A stretch of DNA of 64,000 nt from assembly GCF_900168265.1 (NCBI RefSeq), contig NZ_FVZF01000002.1, positions 186,001-250,000 of the forward strand, read 5' to 3'. Below, piece by piece: positions 43,761-54,300 of the stretch; positions within the stretch are counted from its first letter, which is position 1, and each line of letters begins with the position of its first letter. Source of the DNA: Salegentibacter salarius. GTDB taxonomy: Bacteria > Bacteroidota > Bacteroidia > Flavobacteriales > Flavobacteriaceae. Below the pieces are notes generated by a model, which saw nothing but the letters and a program-made list of their open reading frames with translations, did no database searches and was not told the DNA's origin. The position numbers and the translations under genes were made by a program.

Positions 43761-43827
43761 GCTCACGAAGCTTTATTATTGAAAAATATAATTTGATTTC
43801 GGGGCAAGCCGCGGAGCATTCAATCCC
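43741..43827 (-). repeat. Dispersed intergenic repeat, copy 2
   Basis: Inverted copy of 20214-20309. Read on the minus strand it contains AATGCTCCG, a short GC-rich segment (CGGCTTGCCCC), then GAAATCAA, TATATTTTTC, AATAATA and GTGAGCTTGCT in the same order and spacing as copy 1. It lies in the gap between ruvB and the end of the respiratory operon and overlaps the ruvB promoter. Confidence 0.72.
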
Positions 43828-43888
43828 GATTATCGAGTAAAATACCCTGGGGCAATTCTATAAGAATCTCTAAAATAAGTCTAAAAGC

Positions 43889-43919
43889 AAAAAACCTCTC
43901 CGAGTAGGGAGAGGTTTTT
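43889..43919 (-). terminator. Intrinsic terminator after coxA
   Basis: Stem AAAACCTCTCC (43891-43901) with GGAGAGGTTTT (43908-43918), 6-base loop, and a T-run on both strands. It closes the long actABCDEF-coxBA operon 20 bases after the coxA stop. Confidence 0.88.
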
Positions 43920-43939
43920 ATATATTCTATTTATCAAGT

Positions 43940-45766
43940 TCAGTGATTTAATTCTTCTTCGTGATCCTGTAGAGGAACATTCTGCGGAACAAAATCCTGA
44001 CCAGGAATTACATAATCTGTTCCTTCAAGATTCATCTTACTATAATCGTAAGACCAACGGTAAACTGCAGGAATAGCACCAGGCCAGTTTCCGTGAATGT
44101 GCTCTACCGGAGTAGTCCATTCTAAAGTAGTAGCATTCCATGGATTTTGTGTAGCCTTTTTTCCGTAGAACATAGAGCTAAAGAAATTATATAGGAAAAC
44201 TACCTGTACACCAGCAGTAATAAGTGCAAATACCGTGATAATCACGTTTACATTCGCAAGATCATCAAAATAAGGAAATGCAGTGTTTGTATAGTAACGT
44301 CTAGGCAAACCGGCCAGACCTATAAAGTGCATTGGGAAGAACACCCCGTAAGCACCTACAGCAGTGATCCAGAAGTGAACATAACCAAGGTTCTTGTTCA
44401 TCATTCGGCCAAACATTTTAGGGAACCAGTGATAAACACCGGCTAAAAGGCCGTAGATCGCAGATATACCCATTACCAGGTGGAAGTGAGCAATTACGAA
44501 ATAAGTATCGTGAACGTTAATATCTAATGTTGAATCCCCAAGAATAATTCCTGTTAGACCACCGGTAATGAATGTTGAAACAAAACCAATAGAAAACAGC
44601 ATTGCGGGGTTCATTTGCAAGTTACCTTTCCAGAGTGTTGTGATCCAGTTAAAGGCTTTTACTGCAGAAGGTATTGCAATTAATAATGTTGTAAATGTAA
44701 ATACAGAACCTAAGAATGGATTCATCCCTGAAACGAACATATGGTGACCCCATACGATTGTAGAAAGGAACGCAATTGCAAGAATTGAAGCAACCATCGC
44801 ACGGTAACCAAAGATTGGCTTACGTGAATTTGTAGCTAAAACTTCAGATACAATACCCATTGCAGGTAGAATTACAATATAAACTTCTGGGTGACCAAGG
44901 AACCAGAATAAGTGTTCGAATAGAACCGGAGAACCACCCTGGTGACTTAATACTTCACCCTGTATATAAATATCACTAAGGAAGAAAGAAGTTCCAAAAC
45001 TTCTATCCATTATTAGTAAAAGTGCTGCAGATAATAGAACTGGGAAAGAAACCACACCAATAACGGCAGTAATAAAAAATGCCCAAATGGTAAGCGGAAG
45101 TCTCATCATAGACATTCCCTTAGTTCTAAGGTTAAGTACCGTAACAATATAGTTAAGCGATCCTAAAAGTGACGAAGCGATAAAGATTGCCATGGAAATT
45201 AACCAAAGGGTCATCCCCATACCAGAACCTCCAATAGCCTGTGGTAATGCACTAAGCGGCGGATAGATTGTCCAACCTGCAGAAGCAGGACCAGATTCTA
45301 TAAACAGCGAGCTTAACATTATACAACAAGAGATAAAGAACAACCAGTAAGAAAGCATGTTCATAAACCCAGATGCCATATCCCGTGCTCCAATTTGAAG
45401 TGGAATAAGTAAGTTACTAAAGGTACCACTCAAGCCGGCAGTTAATACAAAGAATACCATGATGGTACCGTGTATGGTTACCAAAGCAAGGTAGATTGAA
45501 GGTGTCATCACACCTTCCGGAGCCCATTTATCTCCTAAAAGCCATTCGAAGATCATAAAAGATTCTTCTGGCCAGGCTAATTGTAAACGGAAAAGTACGG
45601 ACATCATAATCCCTACAATACCCATTAAAATACCTGTGATAAGATATTGCTTGGCAATCATCTTATGATCTGTACTAAATATGTATTTAGTAATAAAAGT
45701 TTGTTTATGATGATGTCCGTGATCCTCGTGGTGATCGTGAGCCGGTGCTGTTGCTATTGCTGACAT
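43940..45766 (-). CDS. coxA: Cytochrome c oxidase subunit I
   Basis: Catalytic subunit of the A-type heme-copper oxidase, reducing oxygen to water and pumping protons. The 608-residue protein has about 12 helices. Visible ligands include the low-spin heme region HGTIMVFF, the CuB/Tyr crosslink motif HPEVYIVILP, the CuB pair WGHHMF, and HDTYFVIAHFHLVMG with the heme ligands. The N-terminus is strikingly His-rich (7 His in residues 10-20). It is the last gene of the actABCDEF-coxBA operon, 27 bases after coxB, consistent with a complex III-oxidase supercomplex. Confidence 0.97.
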   Translation of the reverse strand: MSAIATAPAHDHHEDHGHHHKQTFITKYIFSTDHKMIAKQYLITGILMGIVGIMMSVLFRLQLAWPEESFMIFEWLLGDKWAPEGVMTPSIYLALVTIHGTIMVFFVLTAGLSGTFSNLLIPLQIGARDMASGFMNMLSYWLFFISCCIMLSSLFIESGPASAGWTIYPPLSALPQAIGGSGMGMTLWLISMAIFIASSLLGSLNYIVTVLNLRTKGMSMMRLPLTIWAFFITAVIGVVSFPVLLSAALLLIMDRSFGTSFFLSDIYIQGEVLSHQGGSPVLFEHLFWFLGHPEVYIVILPAMGIVSEVLATNSRKPIFGYRAMVASILAIAFLSTIVWGHHMFVSGMNPFLGSVFTFTTLLIAIPSAVKAFNWITTLWKGNLQMNPAMLFSIGFVSTFITGGLTGIILGDSTLDINVHDTYFVIAHFHLVMGISAIYGLLAGVYHWFPKMFGRMMNKNLGYVHFWITAVGAYGVFFPMHFIGLAGLPRRYYTNTAFPYFDDLANVNVIITVFALITAGVQVVFLYNFFSSMFYGKKATQNPWNATTLEWTTPVEHIHGNWPGAIPAVYRWSYDYSKMNLEGTDYVIPGQDFVPQNVPLQDHEEELNH

Positions 45767-45793
45767 ATCTAAAGTATATTCTTTTTAGTTCTG

Positions 45794-46861
45794 TTATTCT
45801 TGTGATTCCATAACGGTAGCAAACTCGTCTTGCTCGCTTAACCATTGGTTGTACTCTTCTTCGCTTTCTACTACAATCTTCATCTGCATATTATAGTGTG
45901 CATCTCCACAAATCTTGTTACAAAGCAAGAAGTAATCAAATTCGTATGAATCTAACGGAGCTTCTCCTTCAGCCATTAAGGCTTTGCTATTCTCTTTTCT
46001 TATTTTATTAATGGTTTTTACTTTATCTACCATATATTCTGAATCTCGCATTTCTGCTGTAGTAATATCTGGAGTAAAGGCAAATTGGGTTACCATACCA
46101 GGCACTACGTTCATTTGAGCTCTAAAATGCGGAAAGTAAGCAGAGTGAAGTACATCCTGAGATCTGAATTTAAACAAAACTTGTTTTCCAACCGGAAGGT
46201 GAAGTTCTGTAGTGATCTTATCATCATCTGCATACGTATCGTTCACGTTAAGTCCTACGGTGTTTATACCTTCAATAAAACGCACGTTAGCTTCTCCTAA
46301 GGTATTGTCCTCTCCGGCATATCTTGCCTGCCAGCTAAACTGTTTAGCGTAGATCTCAATAACTATTGGATCATCGTCTTCGCTAATATTCATTATATCA
46401 CTCCAGGTAAATAATCCGTAGATAATTAAACCTGCAAGAGTAATTACCGGAATAATGGTCCAGATAAATTCAAGTTTATCATTATCTGCAAAGAAAAGAG
46501 CTCTGTTTCCCTTTTTCCCCTGATACTTATAAGCGAACCAGTGGAGCAATGCCTGTGTAATAACCTGCACTACCATAATAAGTCCGATAGATATAAACAT
46601 TAACGTATCTACCTCGTTCCCGTGCTCTGAAGCAGCTTGAGGAAGGTATAATTTACTCCAATGCCAAAAGCTGTAAGCCATCCCCACGTAAAGGAAGATC
46701 ATAAACCAAAGCATAAGCTTGGCTTGTTGCCTATTATCATTATCGTTAGCTATCTCAGCACTTTCGGCACCAGGACCTTTAGAAAGCTGAAAAATCTTAG
46801 ACATTTGCCAACCGGTAACGGCCAATAGGGCTAGTACAATTATTACTAAAAATACGGTCAT
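45794..46861 (-). CDS. coxB: Cytochrome c oxidase subunit II
   Basis: Electron-entry subunit carrying the binuclear CuA site. The 355-residue protein has an early helix (about 3-20), two further helices (about 47-67 and 85-110), a third hydrophobic region (about 135-155) and the periplasmic cupredoxin domain. CuA ligands are visible: His in QDVLHSAYFP and the CNKICGDAHYNM loop with both Cys, His and Met. No C-terminal cytochrome c domain is present, so electrons arrive from a separate or complex-III-bound cytochrome. It sits 30 bases after actF. Confidence 0.95.
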   Translation of the reverse strand: MTVFLVIIVLALLAVTGWQMSKIFQLSKGPGAESAEIANDNDNRQQAKLMLWFMIFLYVGMAYSFWHWSKLYLPQAASEHGNEVDTLMFISIGLIMVVQVITQALLHWFAYKYQGKKGNRALFFADNDKLEFIWTIIPVITLAGLIIYGLFTWSDIMNISEDDDPIVIEIYAKQFSWQARYAGEDNTLGEANVRFIEGINTVGLNVNDTYADDDKITTELHLPVGKQVLFKFRSQDVLHSAYFPHFRAQMNVVPGMVTQFAFTPDITTAEMRDSEYMVDKVKTINKIRKENSKALMAEGEAPLDSYEFDYFLLCNKICGDAHYNMQMKIVVESEEEYNQWLSEQDEFATVMESQE

Positions 46862-46891
46862 TTTATAATTTCTTCTTTAAACAATCTTTTA

Positions 46892-48271
46892 TTAATAGTG
46901 GAAGTGTTCACTTTCCTTAATATACGGGTTGCGTTTAGCAAGCAATGGAGCTTTAGTAAGCGCGTTAAAGATTACAAAAGTAAACAATCCTCCAAAGAAA
47001 AATACTGCACTTATCTCAGGAATTCCTATAAACCAGGATTCTCCTACAGTTGAAGGCATAACCATTGTAAATATATCTAAATAATGCCCTACAAGGATAA
47101 TAACTCCCGTCATCACCACAAACCAATTGATTCTTTTGTAATCGCTATTCATTAATACTAATAATGGAAAAACAAAATTTAATACTACCATACCGAAGAA
47201 TGGCAAGCTGTAATTTTCAATACGACTAATAAAGTACACTACTTCCTCAGGAATGTTAGAATACCAGATAAGCATAAATTGCGAGAACCAAAGGTAAGTC
47301 CAGAAAATACTAATTCCGAACATAAACTTAGCTAAATCGTGTATATGACTGTTGTTTACAAAAGGCAGGTGACCTCTTGATTTCAGGTAAATACTCACCA
47401 ATGCAATAACAGTAATTCCTGAAACAAACATACTCGAGAATACATACCAGCCAAACAAAGTACTAAACCAGTGCGGATCTAAACTCATAATCCAGTCCCA
47501 GCTCATCATAGATTCTGAAACAAGGAAGAATACTAAAAATCCTGCCGCAAGTTTAAAGTTCTTTTTAAAGTAATGGAGATCTGTAGCTTCATCAAGTCTT
47601 CTTGAATTTCTAACCAGAAAATGTCTAAAAATAAACCAACCTCCTAAAAATATAGCTGCTCTTATCAAGAAGAAAGGCACATTTAAATAAGCGGTTTTAT
47701 TCTGAATAATTTCATCGTGAGCTACAACTTCTGGATCCATCCATATAAATAAGTGATTTAGATGAAAACCGGAAAGAGCCAATAATACGAACATAATAAT
47801 CCCTCCAGGAACAATATATGCTGAAATAGCCTCCATAACTCTAAACAATACCGGAGACCATCCTGCTTGTGAAGCATATTGTAGCGCATAAAATGCTAAG
47901 ACTCCCAGTGAAATCATAAAGAAAAAGAATGCAGCAACATAAACTGCAGCCCAGGGCTTGTTCTGTAATTGATGCAATTTATGCTCAAGATGTTCGGTAT
48001 CATGCGCTCCGGCTTCAGCAGCGTGAGCTTCATCCTCATCAGCATTTCTGCTAGGTTCATCATCTAATAATACCCCGTGCTCGGCTTCTGCAAAGTTAGC
48101 AGCTTCCTCTTCTCCGTGGGATGTTTCACCGTGATGTTCTTCCGCAGCCATCATTTCTCTAACATCATCCAAATCTGATGGCGCCTGAAGAAACCCAATT
48201 ACGAGCCCAATAGCACCAACAATCATAAAAATAATTGCTGTTAATTTTAATTTACTGGATAGCGTATACAT
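46892..48271 (-). CDS. actF: Alternative complex III subunit ActF (quinol:cytochrome c oxidoreductase)
   Basis: Integral membrane subunit of alternative complex III, related to ActC/NrfD and lacking cofactors; thought to take part in proton translocation. From MYTLSSKLK (start 48271) the protein has 459 residues and about ten helices. A longer ATG at 48316 would overlap actE by 20 bases and adds 15 residues. A soluble loop of about 70 residues between the first two helices (about 36-105) is very acidic and His-rich, for example EEHHGETSHGEEE and HDTEHLEHKLHQL. The gene lies between actE and coxB. Confidence 0.88.
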   Translation of the reverse strand: MYTLSSKLKLTAIIFMIVGAIGLVIGFLQAPSDLDDVREMMAAEEHHGETSHGEEEAANFAEAEHGVLLDDEPSRNADEDEAHAAEAGAHDTEHLEHKLHQLQNKPWAAVYVAAFFFFMISLGVLAFYALQYASQAGWSPVLFRVMEAISAYIVPGGIIMFVLLALSGFHLNHLFIWMDPEVVAHDEIIQNKTAYLNVPFFLIRAAIFLGGWFIFRHFLVRNSRRLDEATDLHYFKKNFKLAAGFLVFFLVSESMMSWDWIMSLDPHWFSTLFGWYVFSSMFVSGITVIALVSIYLKSRGHLPFVNNSHIHDLAKFMFGISIFWTYLWFSQFMLIWYSNIPEEVVYFISRIENYSLPFFGMVVLNFVFPLLVLMNSDYKRINWFVVMTGVIILVGHYLDIFTMVMPSTVGESWFIGIPEISAVFFFGGLFTFVIFNALTKAPLLAKRNPYIKESEHFHY

Positions 48272-48296
48272 ATTTATAGATCTAAATGCTTTGTTC

Positions 48297-48998
48297 TTAA
48301 TTATTGTTTTCTTCATCTAGGGTTAGCGCTGCACCTTCACCCTGAGATTCTTCTGCATTTTGCTGGGCTCTTTGTACTTCTACAGGATTGGCTTCAGCAA
48401 TAGAGGCTTCTTTTTCTTCCTCAAAAGGTATTTCTTCACCGCCTTCCAGCTCATTCTTAAGATTCATTACATAATGAGTAATTTTCCAACGCTCTTCTTC
48501 ACTGGTTTGTGCAGCATAAGAACCCATTGAATTCAACCCGTAATAAATTACATGATAAACACTTCCTTCGGTAATAGCACGCCCGGCATCATCGTAAGAA
48601 GGAATACCAAGAATCTTTTCTCTTTCAGCAAGAATCCCTTTACCATCTCCATTATCTCCGTGACAAACAGCACAGTAGATAGTATACAGTTGTTTCCCTT
48701 CATTAAGGTTGTCCTCTGTATACGGAAGTGGATTATTAAGATTGGCTTTAGCATTAGCCATACCTTCTGGTGTATTCTCGTAATCGTAAGGCATCCATCC
48801 TCTTGGAATAGTTCCTTCTACCGGAAGTTTGGCTTCCTGGCCGTTTACAAAAATATCGTATTCGCCATAAGTCTCATAGCCTATTGGTTTATACATATCT
48901 GGCATATACTGGTAATTGGGCTCGTCACTATCTGCACAAGACATTACAACGCCCCCAACCAGGAACAATACTATCGTTTTATAGAACAAATTTTTCAT
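48297..48998 (-). CDS. actE: Alternative complex III subunit ActE, monoheme cytochrome c lipoprotein
   Basis: Membrane-attached cytochrome that probably hands electrons from complex III to the oxidase. The 233-residue protein has a lipoprotein signal (cleavage before Cys21 in VVMSC), one heme site CAVCH (about 111-115, followed by GDNGDGKG) and a distal Met in NSMGSYA. The last 40 residues are acidic and Gln-rich (EEEKEASIAEAN and on), an unstructured tail. It is encoded 5 bases after actD. Confidence 0.92.
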   Translation of the reverse strand: MKNLFYKTIVLFLVGGVVMSCADSDEPNYQYMPDMYKPIGYETYGEYDIFVNGQEAKLPVEGTIPRGWMPYDYENTPEGMANAKANLNNPLPYTEDNLNEGKQLYTIYCAVCHGDNGDGKGILAEREKILGIPSYDDAGRAITEGSVYHVIYYGLNSMGSYAAQTSEEERWKITHYVMNLKNELEGGEEIPFEEEKEASIAEANPVEVQRAQQNAEESQGEGAALTLDEENNN

Positions 48999-49003
48999 TC
49001 TGT

Positions 49004-49531
49004 CTATTTATTATCTATTAATTTAATTTCAGCAGCTCCGGTATCGTAAAGGAATTTCGTCAACTCATCTACGTTATGATCCGCAACATCAACTTCCATA
49101 AGGAACATATCATCAGTTGTTCTAACATCTGGATTTTCTGCTTGTTTAAAAGGCCATAATTTACTTCTCATATAAAAAGTAATTACCATAAGGTGAGCCG
49201 CAAAAAATACTGTAAGCTCAAACATAATAGGTACAAATGCAGGTGAATTCTCGATGAAACTAAAACTTGGTTTCCCTCCAATATCCTGCGGCCAGTCTTC
49301 TATCATAATGAAATTCATCATTGCAACTGCCACCACAAAACCAACAACACCGTAAAGAAAAGAGGTAATTGCCAATCTTGTAGGCGCTAAGCCCATAGCT
49401 TTATCTAAACCGTGAACAGGCATTGGCGTATAAATTTCACCAATATGATAACGAGCCTCTCTCACTTGCTTTACGCCCTGCAAAAGCAGATCGTCATCAT
49501 TATAAATAGCGTGTATAACTTTTGATGCCAT
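49004..49531 (-). CDS. actD: Alternative complex III subunit ActD (DUF3341)
   Basis: Membrane subunit of alternative complex III, 175 residues with two helices (about 55-77 and 97-118). The N-terminal domain with VIHAIYNDDDLLLQGVKQVR and the stretch EIYTPMPVHGLDKAMG are the DUF3341 signature. It has no cofactor and probably stabilises ActC. Spacing to its neighbours is 5 bases on each side, so the operon is tight. Confidence 0.93.
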   Translation of the reverse strand: MASKVIHAIYNDDDLLLQGVKQVREARYHIGEIYTPMPVHGLDKAMGLAPTRLAITSFLYGVVGFVVAVAMMNFIMIEDWPQDIGGKPSFSFIENSPAFVPIMFELTVFFAAHLMVITFYMRSKLWPFKQAENPDVRTTDDMFLMEVDVADHNVDELTKFLYDTGAAEIKLIDNK

Positions 49532-49536
49532 CTTAA

Positions 49537-51345
49537 TTACTTATTTTTTAGTTCAGTTGCCTGTGCCACCCAATCTTCACGTTGTGCCGAATTAGGGAAG
49601 TTTTCTATCACTTCATCAAGCAATTCAAAATCATCCTGGGTAAGTTTACTTACCTGAACATAGGTATAAAGACCTACCTGGTGTAAACGCTGTTCAAGGA
49701 AGGGACCTACTGCTTTAAGTTTTTGTAGATTATCTGCTGTTTGATTTTCCGGGTTATAAGATCCGGTTCTGTCTAGCATTGTATCTATTCTATCCTTTTG
49801 AACTTCGGTAAGCACTAATGCATCTGCATTTACAGTTTCATTATGCCCATCGTCTCCTTCAGCTTTATAAGCATCGTCATCACCCATCTTCTTATCAACC
49901 TTAGTGTCGATATTTTTCTTTGGCTCACCTACATTTACGGGAGTATAATGTTTTACATCATCTCCGTGCTCTGCTCTAAGTTTTTTATACTTTGCTCCAG
50001 AAGATTTAAGTATTGTTTTTACTTCAGCCTGTGCAATTACAGGGAAAGACCTTGCATATAACAAGAACAATACAAAGAAGAATCCAAGAGTTCCAATAAA
50101 TATTCCTATATCTACAAATGTTGGTGAGAACATTGTCCAGGAAGATGGAAGGTAATCGCGGTGAAGTGATGTTACAATAATCACAAAACGCTCAAACCAC
50201 ATCCCGATGTTTACCACAATAGAAATAAAGAACGAGAACATAATACTTGTACGTAATTTCTTAAACCACATAAACTGCGGAGAAAATACGTTACACGTCA
50301 TCATTGCCCAATATGCCCAGGCGTAAGGCCCAGTAGCCCTGTTAAGGAATGCATATTGCTCATACTCTACTCCAGAGTACCAGGCAATAACTAACTCAGT
50401 AATATAAGCAACCCCAACAATAGAACCAGTAATCATAATTACTATGTTCATTAATTCTATATGCTGTACGGTAATATAATTTTCAAGATTAGATACCTTT
50501 CTCATAATGATAAGAAGAGTATTTACCATAGCAAAACCAGAGAATACCGCTCCCGCAACAAAGTAAGGAGGGAAAATCGTGGTATGCCAACCCGGTATAA
50601 CCGATGTAGCAAAGTCAAATGATACAATGGTGTGTACAGAAAGTACCAAAGGTGTTGCCAAACCAGCAAGTACCAAAGAAACCTCCTCAAAACGTTGCCA
50701 GTCTTTTGCACGGCCACTCCATCCAAAACTTAAAATTCCGTAGATTTTCTTATTAAAAGGAGTAATTGCACGGTCACGAATCATCGCAAAATCGGGCAGT
50801 AATCCTGTCCACCAGAACACCAATGAAACAGAAAGATAGGTTGAGATAGCAAATACATCCCAAAGCAATGGCGAGTTAAAGTTTACCCATAATGAACCAA
50901 ATTGGTTTGGTATAGGCAGCACCCAGTAAGCCAACCATGGTCTACCCATGTGAATTAAAGGGAACAAACCAGCCTGCATTACAGAGAAGATAGTCATCGC
51001 CTCTGCAGAACGGTTAATTGCCATTCTCCATTTTTGCCTGAATAATAAAAGTACGGCTGAAATTAGAGTACCAGCGTGACCAATACCTACCCACCAAACA
51101 AAGTTGGTAATATCCCAGGCCCAGCCTACGGTTTTATTAAGTCCCCAGGTTCCAATACCTGTAGAGATAGTATAAATTATACAACCTACACCCCAAAGAA
51201 AGGCAATAAGGGCAATTGAAAAGACAATCCACCAGGATTTATTAGCCCTTCCCTCTACCGGCGCAGCTACATCCACGGTAACATCGTGGTAGCTTTTATC
51301 CCCGGTAACTAAAGGCTTTCGTATAGGTGCTTCGTAATGAGACAT
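49537..51345 (-). CDS. actC: Alternative complex III subunit ActC (NrfD family) with C-terminal helix-hairpin-helix-like domain
   Basis: Quinol-binding membrane subunit of alternative complex III, NrfD/PsrC type, with about ten helices in residues 35-450. Family features include GHAGTLISAVLLLFRQKWR with the quinone-site His near residue 94. The protein continues beyond the usual length (about 460-480) to 602. A charged Asp/Lys linker (about 455-535) leads to a 66-residue domain (537-602, bases 49540-49737) with LKAVGPFLEQRLHQVGLYTY, matching helix-hairpin-helix-type domains. The role of that domain is unknown. The gene starts 32 bases after actB. Confidence 0.93.
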   Translation of the reverse strand: MSHYEAPIRKPLVTGDKSYHDVTVDVAAPVEGRANKSWWIVFSIALIAFLWGVGCIIYTISTGIGTWGLNKTVGWAWDITNFVWWVGIGHAGTLISAVLLLFRQKWRMAINRSAEAMTIFSVMQAGLFPLIHMGRPWLAYWVLPIPNQFGSLWVNFNSPLLWDVFAISTYLSVSLVFWWTGLLPDFAMIRDRAITPFNKKIYGILSFGWSGRAKDWQRFEEVSLVLAGLATPLVLSVHTIVSFDFATSVIPGWHTTIFPPYFVAGAVFSGFAMVNTLLIIMRKVSNLENYITVQHIELMNIVIMITGSIVGVAYITELVIAWYSGVEYEQYAFLNRATGPYAWAYWAMMTCNVFSPQFMWFKKLRTSIMFSFFISIVVNIGMWFERFVIIVTSLHRDYLPSSWTMFSPTFVDIGIFIGTLGFFFVLFLLYARSFPVIAQAEVKTILKSSGAKYKKLRAEHGDDVKHYTPVNVGEPKKNIDTKVDKKMGDDDAYKAEGDDGHNETVNADALVLTEVQKDRIDTMLDRTGSYNPENQTADNLQKLKAVGPFLEQRLHQVGLYTYVQVSKLTQDDFELLDEVIENFPNSAQREDWVAQATELKNK

Positions 51346-51377
51346 ATCCTTTTTTAATTGATTTCTTTATTAATTTA

Positions 51378-54300
51378 TTAAGCTTCTGTTGTGTTCCTAA
51401 TTTTGGTCTGGTACATCACGTTTGGTTTAGTACCTACATATTCCAATAAATGATACATCCTGTCATCTTCCTTCTTATCTCTAATCACAGCACCTTCATT
51501 GTTAATATCACCAAATGTCATCGCTCCTTTATCACAAGCTGCAGAACAAGCTGTCTGGAACTCACCATCTTCAATCACTCTTCCTTCACGCTTGGCATCA
51601 AGAATAGTTTTTTGAGTCTTCTGAATACACATAGAACACTTCTCCATAACCCCTCTTGAACGCACGGTTACATCAGGATTAATAACCATTCTTCCAAGGT
51701 CATTATTCATATGGTAATCGAACTCTTCGTTTTCAGTATAGTTGAACCAGTTAAAACGACGCACTTTGTAAGGACAGTTGTTAGCACAGTATCTTGTACC
51801 TACACAACGATTATAGATCATTTGATTCTGACCCTGTCTTCCGTGAGAAGTTGCAGCTACGGGACAAACAGTCTCACAAGGAGCATGGTTACAATGCTGA
51901 CACATTACAGGTTGGAAAACTACCATAGGATTATCTGCCGGCTCTTCCAATTCCCCAAATTCAGAAAGAGAACTTCCTAAACCTGAAATGGTTTCCTTCT
52001 TCTCAAGATCATCAATAAAATTGTCTTCAGAAGAATAGTATCTGTCTATACGCAACCAGTGCATATCCCGAGATCGTCTTACTTCAGTTTTTCCTACCAC
52101 AGGAACATTGTTCTCAGCGTGACAGGCAATAACACAAGCACCACAACCGGTACAGGCATTAAGATCTATAGATAGATTAAAATGATGTCCTACACTTCTA
52201 TCAAAACCATCCCACATATCCACTTCAGGAGAGGTAACAGGTTTTTCAATATGATCTAAAGAAACTTCAGGAACCGAATTCCATACGTGAACATCTTTAG
52301 TATTAAATACCTCTAGCGTAGTTTCTTTAATAATATCTCCACGGCCCATTAGGGTATTGTGGAGCTGAACGCAAGCAAATTCGTGTACACCGGGAGCTTT
52401 CTCGATAGTTACAGACTGTACTGCGTTTAAGTTTTTATATAGTGGGTAAGCATTTACACCTACTTGCATTTCTTCCTGAATCCCTTCTTTCTTACCATAA
52501 CCTAGCGCAAGTCCTACTGTACCTTTTGCCTGTCCCGGCTGAATAAGCACAGGAACATTTTTAACTACAGCGCCGTCTAAAGTTACGTTAGCATAACTTC
52601 CGTTTAAGCCACCGTTAGAAACATTTTCGTTCTCAAGACCCATAGACTCGGCATCGGCCTTGGAAATGGTAAGGTAATTATCCCAGGATGCTCTTGTTAA
52701 AGGATCTGGCATTTCTTGCAACCAAGGGTTATTGGCCTGCTGACCATCTCCCATAGAAGGTTTGGTATAAAGCGTTAGCTCCATCCCATTATTTTCTGAA
52801 GGTCGAGCTAACTCGCTGGCAGCTGTCGCAACATTTATAGATCCTGAAGCTTCAGATGCTCCAATTTCTACTGGTGAAGTCGCTTTAAAAACACCATCGT
52901 GAAGCGCGGTATTCCAGGAAGGAATACTACCACTCCATGTTTCTTTTATATACTCGTGATAAGATTTATCATTACCAGTCCATTTCAACAAGCAGTCCTG
53001 AAACTGTCTTGTATCAAATAACGGTCTAATTGTAGGCTGCATTAAACTAAAGTCTGAAGCTGTATATTGAATATCACCCCAGCTTTCTAAATAATGCGGA
53101 GTTGCAGCTACAAACTTACAAAGCTGAGCAGTTTCATCAGGCTTCATACTAAAAGCCAAAGAAACTTCAACCTTCGCTAAAGCTTCAGCAAACTCTTTCC
53201 CATTAGGCAAAGAATAAGCAGGGTTCACCCCAGCCATTAATACAGCACCAACAGAACCAGATTTCATATCCTCAACCGCCTGCATAACTTCTTCAGCATT
53301 ACCCTGACGAATCATACGAGGATTATCGGTATCCATAACAGCGCTTCCCAGAGCCTCATTAATTTCAAGCACTAAAGCCTGGGCATTAGCGTCTGGAATT
53401 CCAGAAACAACTACTGCACCACTTCCGGCTTTTCTTAGCTGGCGTGCTGCTTTCACAACCGCATCGTCTATTTTAGCAGGCAAATCACTGGTAGAAGAAC
53501 CACCGGCAACATAACCATACAATGCAGCCAACACAGCTTTTTGCTGCGATGGAGTTACAGGATAACGCTTATCAGCATTCGCTCCTGTTAAACTCATATT
53601 AGATTCAAACTGAACGTGACGAGACATTTTACCATTCTTAGGTACGCGACCCTTAGCATAGCCTGCATCATATCCACCGCCCTGCCAGTCGCCAAGGAAA
53701 TCGGCTCCTACAGAAACAATAGTTTCAGCTTTAGAAAAATCGTAATTTGGTAATGCACGCCTTCCGAATTTAGACTGGAAAGCATTTAAAGCATCGTTTT
53801 CAGAAACCGTATCGTAAACTACGTGACGTACATTAGGATACTTTTCTGAAAATTCATTTATCAATTTTGTAGTTGAAGGGCTGGCAAATGTTTGAGTTAA
53901 CAAAATCATATCACCAGAAACATTATCAAGGGCACTTCCAACCTCACGGTCAAACTCTTCCCAGGAAACATTTCTTCCTTCAATCATTGGGCGTTTTACC
54001 CTATTGGCGTCATACATTGACAATACCGAAGCATGCACACGAGAGTTAACTCCGCCTTTAGACTTCGATAATTCATTATTTTCAATCTTAATAGGCCTTC
54101 CTTCCCTGGTTTTCACCAATACGCTGGCAAAATCAAAACCATCTGCAATGGTAGAGGCATAGTAATTCGCTACCCCAGGAACAATACGCTCCGGCTGCAC
54201 CACGTAAGGAATAGATTTAATAACAGGCCCTTCACAAGCAGCCAATGAAGCCGCTGCTGTACTAAACCCAACATATTTCAAGAAATCCCTTCTTGAGGTT

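Noticed and set aside
48552-49049. 165-codon open frame opposite actE
   Set aside because: Antisense to a well-supported cytochrome gene; no recognisable motif and no promoter.
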